64,000 nt of DNA from UBA5704 sp036380715 (GTDB lineage Bacteria > Acidobacteriota > Thermoanaerobaculia > Multivoradales > UBA5704), in the NCBI GenBank assembly GCA_036380715.1, contig DASVEF010000365.1, positions 1 to 64,000 on the forward strand, written 5' to 3'. Positions 57,137 through 64,000 of the stretch are shown one piece after another; position 1 is the first letter of the stretch, and each line of letters starts with the position of its first letter. The position numbers were made by a program, and so were the translations under genes. The notes beneath the pieces are model-generated. The model made no database searches. It was not told the origin of the DNA and worked only from the letters and a program-made list of their open reading frames with translations.

Positions 57137-60006
57137 GCACAGCCCTTGCCCGGAATAGCGCGGTCGAAACCCCTCTTCCGTTCCCATCCCTGTCGGCCTT
57201 GCGGGATGCCCATAGCGAGCTTCTTAAGGAGCAGCCGGAGGAAGACGAAAGCACACCGCAGTTCGTGGCCGCAGTGGAGGAATTCCTCGAGCGTGGCCAG
57301 GAGACCGGCGCCCTGCTGGACTCTCTTCAGGACCGCTGGTCTGCGCAGAGCACGCTCAACTATTGGGCTACGACTCTTTACTGTATCAATCGCAAAGAGA
57401 TCCATCCTGTCCTCGCCGAATTCGATCCGCTGCTGGCGCCGGAGCTCCCCGAGAGCCTCTGTCCCTACGTCGGCCTGGAGGCGTTCCACGAGAGCGACCG
57501 CGAGATGTTCTTCGGGCGCTCGCGTCTGATCGGCGAGATGGTCTCGTGCCTGAAAGAGAACCGCTTGGTGGCGGCCCTCGGCCCGTCCGGCAGCGGCAAG
57601 TCCTCTCTGGTTCTGGGAGGCCTCCTGCCGGCTCTGAAGTCCGGCGCTCTGCCCGGCAGCGAGGGCTGGCTCTATCTTCCGCCCATGATGCCGGGGTCGG
57701 AACCGCTGAAGAACCTGGCGCACGCCCTCCGGCCCGCCCCAGTGGATCCCGCGCAGCTCGCCCAGGATCCGCCCCACCTGGCCCGACTGATGGCCGAGCG
57801 TGGCGACCAGCCCGCGGTCCTGGTGATCGACCAGTTCGAAGAGGTGTTCACGCTCTGCGAAGACAGCCAGGTCCGGCAGGCGTTCATCGCCAACCTCCTC
57901 GGCCTGCTGCGGGCTCCCGAGCCGCAGCACCGGGTGATCCTCACCATGCGCAGCGACTACGAGGCGTTCATGAGCCGCCAGGAGGAGCTGCAGCCGTTCT
58001 TCGAAAAGGCTCAGCTCCGGGTGACGCCGCTCAGCGCCGCCGAGCTCCGCGACGCGATCGAAAAACCGGCGGAGCGCGTCGGCCTGAAGTTCGAGGGGGG
58101 CGTGGTCCCGGACCTGCTGGAATCCATCCTTGGCGAGCCGGCCGGGCTCCCGCTCCTGCAGTTCACCCTCTTCGAGCTCTGGAAGAGCCGCAAGCGCAAT
58201 CGCGTCACCTGGAAGGACTACAAGGAGCTGAAGGGCGACCGCGGAGCGCTCGCCACGAGCGCCAACAGGCTCTACGACAACCTGATTCCGGAAGAGCAGG
58301 TCACGGCCAAGCGCATCCTGCTGCGGATGGTGCGACCGGGAGAGGGGCTGGAGGTCACCAGCAGCCGCATCCGCAGGGCGGCCCTGAGCGGCGAAGATCC
58401 CGGCCGGATCGCACGAGTGCTGGACAAGCTCGTCAAAGCCCGGCTGGTCCGTCTCACGAAGGGAGAGACGGCCGACGACGATCAAGTCGAAGTAGCGCAT
58501 GAAGCCCTGATTCGGAACTGGCCACGGCTGGTGGAATGGCTGCAGGAGGCGAGAGCGCAGATCACCACCCGCCGGCGATGGGAGATCCGGGCGGACGAAT
58601 GGGTGCGACTCGGCCGCGGCCCGGGAGGGCTGCTGGACGAGGTGCAACTGGCCGAGGTGGAGCGCTGGATGGACAGTCCGGAAGCGAAAGAGCTCGGTCA
58701 TAACAAACAGCTCGATGACCTGGTGGAGGCCAGCCGGGAAGCGGTCGACAAAGCGAAGAAGGAAAAGCGGTGGAGGGCGCAGCTCAAGTGGATGGCCGTC
58801 GCGATCCCCTTGCTGTACCTCGTGATCGCTGCGGTGCTGCAATGGAGGGCCCAGGCCGTCAACGATGCCAAGGTTGAGGCCCAAACCGAGGTGCTGAAGC
58901 TCTACAGGCAAACAATGACGCACCTACGCAAGGTGAACGAGCATGTGAGCACGGTGGAAATCGAGGCCCAAGAGAGACAAAGGACAGCCAAATTGCAGGC
59001 AGCGCAAAAGATCCGACAGGCTGAGATCCAAGTGCAGCAGGCCCAGCAGAGAGCGGCAGAAGCCGATAAGGCCACCAAACAATCACGCCTCAAAGCTCAA
59101 GGCGCTCAGGCCGACGCTGAGGAAGCACGCCGCCAAGTCGAGATCCAGAATAAAGCCTCCGAGGATCTGATCGCCTTTGTCACTGCGCAGGTAGATGCAA
59201 TACTCGAAGCAAACGAGCAGCAGCAACGAGCGATGGAAGAGCAGATCTTGAAGAGCGAGATCAAACGTGCCGATGAGCTGAACCGTGTCACAGAGCGCAC
59301 GAGGCAATTGGAATCAGAGATCGCAGACGGCGGCGATGGCCGGGAGGAAACCCTGACGGAGTTACTCGGCAACATGGGGGAATTAATCGGACAGAGGCTC
59401 GATCAGCGCCGGTTCCGGAAGAACCACCGCCCTGTCCGCGCCGGGACCAGCGTCAGCACCGAGCCGGAGAAGAGCCTGCCAGGGACCATCTGCTGCGTGG
59501 TGCATGACTCCGAGGGCAAGTACCTCCTGAGCCGGGCGTCGGTTTTTGGCGAGCCGGGTGCGGCCATCGTCCAGCCCAGCGCCAAGGACGGGATGGGCGG
59601 GAAGCTGGATATCGTGGCCGAGGTCGTCCGGAGAGAGCGCGGCAATCCCAACCGCGCGGCAGCCATCGCCCGCGTCCCCAAAGACAGCAACCCCAGCCCG
59701 TTCATCCCCAGATTCGGGGGTATCGTGGGTACCAAGAAGGTGAAGGCCGGCGACGAAATCCGCCAAGTGGGCCGCGGCTCGGGAATCCAGAAGGGTCGAG
59801 TCCTCCGCGTCGAGGAGGACGGCACGATCGTTACGGATATCCGCCCGGCCCCCGGCGATACGGGCGGACCGGTCCTGACGCCGGGGCGCGAGCTGGTCGG
59901 CATGCTCTGGGGGTGGAGCAAGATCAAGAAGGAATCGTATGTGGCGCCTATCGAGCCGATCCTGGACGATCTCGACGTCGGGCTGGTCGTAGCCGTGAAA
60001 AAGTAG
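57133..60006 (+). CDS. nSTAND NTPase with membrane helix, coiled coil and degenerate trypsin-like domain
   Basis: The 957-residue protein has four parts. Residues 1-110 may contact the TIR partner. Residues about 112-545 are an nSTAND1-like NTPase: PYVGLEAFHESDREMFFGRS, ALGPSGSGKSSLVLGGLLPA Walker A (near 151-158), AVLVIDQFEEVFTL Walker B, MRSDYEAFM sensor and a winged-helix end (VEVAHEALIRNWPRLVEWL). A transmembrane helix (WMAVAIPLLYLVIAAVLQW, 553-571) and a long coiled coil (about 575-760) follow. The C-terminal domain (about 780-957) has a trypsin-like layout, but the His position reads RASVF, the Asp position NRAAAIA, and the GDSGG site GDTGG (Thr910). It overlaps the TIR gene by four bases. 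Confidence 0.85.
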   Translation: MSTALARNSAVETPLPFPSLSALRDAHSELLKEQPEEDESTPQFVAAVEEFLERGQETGALLDSLQDRWSAQSTLNYWATTLYCINRKEIHPVLAEFDPLLAPELPESLCPYVGLEAFHESDREMFFGRSRLIGEMVSCLKENRLVAALGPSGSGKSSLVLGGLLPALKSGALPGSEGWLYLPPMMPGSEPLKNLAHALRPAPVDPAQLAQDPPHLARLMAERGDQPAVLVIDQFEEVFTLCEDSQVRQAFIANLLGLLRAPEPQHRVILTMRSDYEAFMSRQEELQPFFEKAQLRVTPLSAAELRDAIEKPAERVGLKFEGGVVPDLLESILGEPAGLPLLQFTLFELWKSRKRNRVTWKDYKELKGDRGALATSANRLYDNLIPEEQVTAKRILLRMVRPGEGLEVTSSRIRRAALSGEDPGRIARVLDKLVKARLVRLTKGETADDDQVEVAHEALIRNWPRLVEWLQEARAQITTRRRWEIRADEWVRLGRGPGGLLDEVQLAEVERWMDSPEAKELGHNKQLDDLVEASREAVDKAKKEKRWRAQLKWMAVAIPLLYLVIAAVLQWRAQAVNDAKVEAQTEVLKLYRQTMTHLRKVNEHVSTVEIEAQERQRTAKLQAAQKIRQAEIQVQQAQQRAAEADKATKQSRLKAQGAQADAEEARRQVEIQNKASEDLIAFVTAQVDAILEANEQQQRAMEEQILKSEIKRADELNRVTERTRQLESEIADGGDGREETLTELLGNMGELIGQRLDQRRFRKNHRPVRAGTSVSTEPEKSLPGTICCVVHDSEGKYLLSRASVFGEPGAAIVQPSAKDGMGGKLDIVAEVVRRERGNPNRAAAIARVPKDSNPSPFIPRFGGIVGTKKVKAGDEIRQVGRGSGIQKGRVLRVEEDGTIVTDIRPAPGDTGGPVLTPGRELVGMLWGWSKIKKESYVAPIEPILDDLDVGLVVAVKK

Positions 60007-60162
60007 GACGCGACAGGGTCGCTCTTGGGGGGAGCAGGGCGCGATATCCTAATTGCCAAGGTGACCCAGGCTCCTACCTCCTCAGCCTGCAGCCTGGAGA
60101 GGTCCTCCACTCGCCCCGCCTTGCCGAGCGTTCCCCCGCGGATTTCGCGGCGCAGAAGCCCG

Positions 60163-60532
60163 GGTATTACCCCCGTACCTGTCAAAAAATCGCCGGAAAC
60201 GTCGGGTACCCCCCTGTACCTGCTTGGGCGGATGTCGCCCATTCAGGAATCCACTGTTTTTCAAGAGGTACACCCCTGTACCCGTCAAAAAAATCGCCGA
60301 AAACGTCGGGTACCCCCCCTGTACCCTGAATGGGCGAGCGTCGCCCACGCAGGAAATCGCCGGTACTTTAGAGGTACACCCCTGTACCCGAGAGGTATAC
60401 CCCTGTACCCGAAAGGTACGGGGGGGTACCCGGCTTAAAAATGCGGCGAAAACGCTTCCGTCCGGATTTTTCGTCTTCCCGACGGCTGGAAGGTCGGGGG
60501 GAGCGACGGAAAGCCAGGTACGGGCCTGTACC
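60163..60532. repeat. Cluster of GGTAC...GTACC mini-hairpins
   Basis: At least seven 16-17-bp units, such as GGTACACCCCTGTACC, lie at 60205-60220, 60267-60282, 60309-60325, 60373-60388, 60394-60409, 60415-60430 and 60517-60532; a weaker one is at 60163-60180. Two are embedded in a longer direct repeat of about 105-bp period that contains GTCAAAAAATCGCCG(G/A)AAAC. No gene is seen in 60007-60607. Confidence 0.8.
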
Positions 60533-60607
60533 TGGGGATCGGGGAGCTTGGGCGACGGTGGCAGCCGTGTACCGGCCGCGAGCCCGCCAAACTCCGCTGC
60601 GGGGCTC

Positions 60608-61210
60608 CTACAACCAGCCCCGCTGCCTGGCGATCCGCGCCGCATCTACCCGGTTGGTCGCGTGGAGCTTGCTGATCGCCTCGGAGAGATAGTTGCGCAC
60701 CGTCCCCTCGGAAAGGTGCAGCTCGGAGCTGATCTTGGCGGTGGAAAGGCCCTCGGCGGCGAGGCGGAGGACCTGGCGTTCGCGGTCGGTCAGGGGGTCG
60801 GCTTCGTCCCAGGCCGCAGCGGCCAGTTCGGGGTCGATGGCTCTCAGGCCGGAATGGACGCGGCGGATGGCCTGGGCGAGCTGGTCGGACGGGGCGTCTT
60901 TCAGGAGGTAGCCGGTGACGCCGGCGTCGAGGGCGCGGCGGAGATAGCCGCTGCGGCCGAAGGTCGTGAGGATCACCACGCGGGCCGGGCTCCCCTTCTC
61001 GCGCAGGGCCGCGGCCAGCTCGAGGCCGGTCATGCGCGGCATTTCGATGTCGGTGACGACCACGTCCGGCCGGGACTGAAGGGCCAGGTCCAGCGCTTCC
61101 CGGCCGTCGAGGGCGCGGCCGACGACTTCGATGTCCTCCTCCAGCTCCAGGAGGGCCGCGAGGGCTCCGAGGACCATAGACTGGTCTTCCGCGATCAGGA
61201 CCCGGATCAT
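60608..61210 (-). CDS. NarL/DesR-type response regulator
   Basis: The 200-residue protein has a receiver domain (phospho-acceptor Asp54 in VVVTDIEMPRM, Lys105 in GYLLKDAP) and a LuxR-type HTH (LTDRERQVLRLAAEGLSTAK, HLSEGTVRNYLSEAISKL). It is transcribed with the histidine kinase immediately upstream (6-base gap). It probably controls the ABC-2 exporter that follows on the same strand. Confidence 0.93.
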   Translation of the reverse strand: MIRVLIAEDQSMVLGALAALLELEEDIEVVGRALDGREALDLALQSRPDVVVTDIEMPRMTGLELAAALREKGSPARVVILTTFGRSGYLRRALDAGVTGYLLKDAPSDQLAQAIRRVHSGLRAIDPELAAAAWDEADPLTDRERQVLRLAAEGLSTAKISSELHLSEGTVRNYLSEAISKLHATNRVDAARIARQRGWL

Positions 61211-61216
61211 GGTGAA

Positions 61217-62347
<1,131 letters not shown>

Positions 62348-62367
62348 ATCTCTACCCTACAGGAAGG

Positions 62368-63140
62368 TTACCCGAAGGTCTTCCCTTCGTCGCGCCGGTA
62401 GCCAATCCAGGCGAGCAGCAGCGACAGAACGGTGAAGGCGGCGAGGAACGCCACGCTGTACAGCGCCGGCACGTCCTCCCCCAGTCCCAGCCGGCCGAGG
62501 GCGAGCTGCCCGTAGTGATACGGGGGGAGGAACGGCGCGACTTTGCGGATCACCGACGGCAGCATCTGGAGCGGAAACCACAGCCCGGACGCCAGCGAAA
62601 CCGGCATGGAGATCAGGTTGACCACGGCCGGCGCCGAGTTGGGGCCGGCCCAGTAGCCCACCGCCAGCCCGAAGGCCGCGAAGGGGATGGCCCCGGAGAC
62701 CAGGGTGCCGGCGAGGGCCAGCCAGGTCCCGACCGGCATCCGTACCCCGGCCAGCGTCACCGCGGCCGCGGAGAGGATCAGCACGATCAGGGCGCCGAAG
62801 AGCGTGGCCATGACCAGCTTGCCGAAGAGATGGGCCAGCGGCGGCATCGGAGTCGCGCGCTGGAACAGCATCCATCCCTGGCCGCGCTCGACCGCGATCC
62901 CCACGCCGAAGCCGAACAGGGCCGCGTTCATCACGCCGAAGGCGCCGTAGGTGGCGAGCAGGTAGGTCGCCGCCTGGCCCGTGCCGCGGTTCGTGGCCAC
63001 GGCGAAGAGCAGGTAGAACATCAGGGGGAAGGCCAGTGTCGGGATGGCGTACATCGGCAGCCGCCAGACCTTCAGGAACTCGGTCTTCGCCTGCAGGGCG
63101 TAGATCCGCCCCAGGTTCCTCTTCATCGCAACCTCAGCGC

Positions 63141-63144
<4 letters not shown>
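62368..63144 (-). CDS. ABC-2-type transporter permease
   Basis: The 258-residue membrane protein has six hydrophobic segments, with IYALQAKTEFLKVWRLPMYA at the N-terminus and the ABC-2 signature region SMPVSLASGLWFPLQMLP. It exports a drug or lipid-like substrate. It overlaps the ATPase gene by four bases and precedes the two-component genes, a common detoxification layout. Confidence 0.88.

Positions 63145-64000
<856 letters not shown>

Overview
The window is GC-rich bacterial chromosome with mostly housekeeping content. The futalosine menaquinone genes mqnA and mqnC, a tig-clpP-clpX-lon block, large exported DUF5916 and CxxCH proteins, and many dispersed palindromic repeats suggest an Acidobacteriota-like organism. 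That placement is an inference from gene content; no rRNA is present.

Left end (1-3900): the first 21 codons of an IS110/IS1111-family transposase run off the left edge. Next to it is a 658-bp segment (201-858) with the architecture of an integron gene cassette: a TTRRRY start, one GTG-start gene, and an attC-like site whose left core is the exact complement of the cassette's own start. A 7Fe ferredoxin follows, abutting a TIR-domain gene, then a protein-glutaminase-like gene and a 20-bp tandem array. Region 3905-11866 holds msrA, an exported DUF5916 protein with a haem-type motif, a lipid kinase, a sodium:solute symporter with a small membrane partner, a [2Fe-2S] thioredoxin-like ferredoxin, and a RES toxin whose MbcA/ParS-type antitoxin is fused to a glycine-zipper repeat protein.

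Region 11937-22082 is all on the minus strand: mqnC, mqnA, rho, engB, lon, clpX, clpP, tig, tRNA-Leu(UAG), tRNA-Lys(CUU), with a well-spaced sigma-70-type promoter in front of the tRNAs. thiS, a proline-rich unknown protein and a Moco-riboswitch-controlled moaA follow. Then come two tandem paralogues (24757-29451) encoding about 750-residue exported proteins with one CxxCH each; the second has a sigma-54-like promoter. Region 29601-37358 is a catabolic cluster: three crotonase-fold enzymes, aldehyde dehydrogenase, thiolase, a gamma-glutamyl-GABA-hydrolase-like amidotransferase and a kynureninase-like PLP enzyme. Small toxin-antitoxin and nucleotidyltransferase genes and a 200-bp MITE-like element lie in or beside it.

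Region 37358-39757 is accessory debris: an orphan FitA-type antitoxin, a complete vapBC pair, an Rpn-family remnant, and a gene-poor stretch with two inverted boxA-like motifs, 21-nt tandem repeats, a promoter and a strong terminator. Region 39757-55539 carries an M28 peptidase, an HD-GYP protein, DUF309, a SpoIIE-type phosphatase, a PBP4-type carboxypeptidase, an S9 peptidase, a nucleoside transporter, the stand-alone glycine-zipper paralogue (with a sigma-54-like promoter), a nuclease-helicase fusion, an SPFH-Arc-HNH operon behind an 18-bp palindrome, and a BNR-repeat protein. Full-length 115-135-bp REPIN-like elements punctuate this region.

Right end (55718-64000): the strongest candidate for an undescribed system is a two-gene operon with a 4-bp overlap. 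It encodes a TIR-helical protein and a 957-residue nSTAND-type NTPase with a transmembrane helix, a coiled coil and a C-terminal trypsin-like domain in which all three catalytic positions appear substituted. It is followed by a cluster of GGTAC...GTACC mini-hairpins, a DesK/DesR-like two-component pair and an ABC-2 exporter cut by the window edge.
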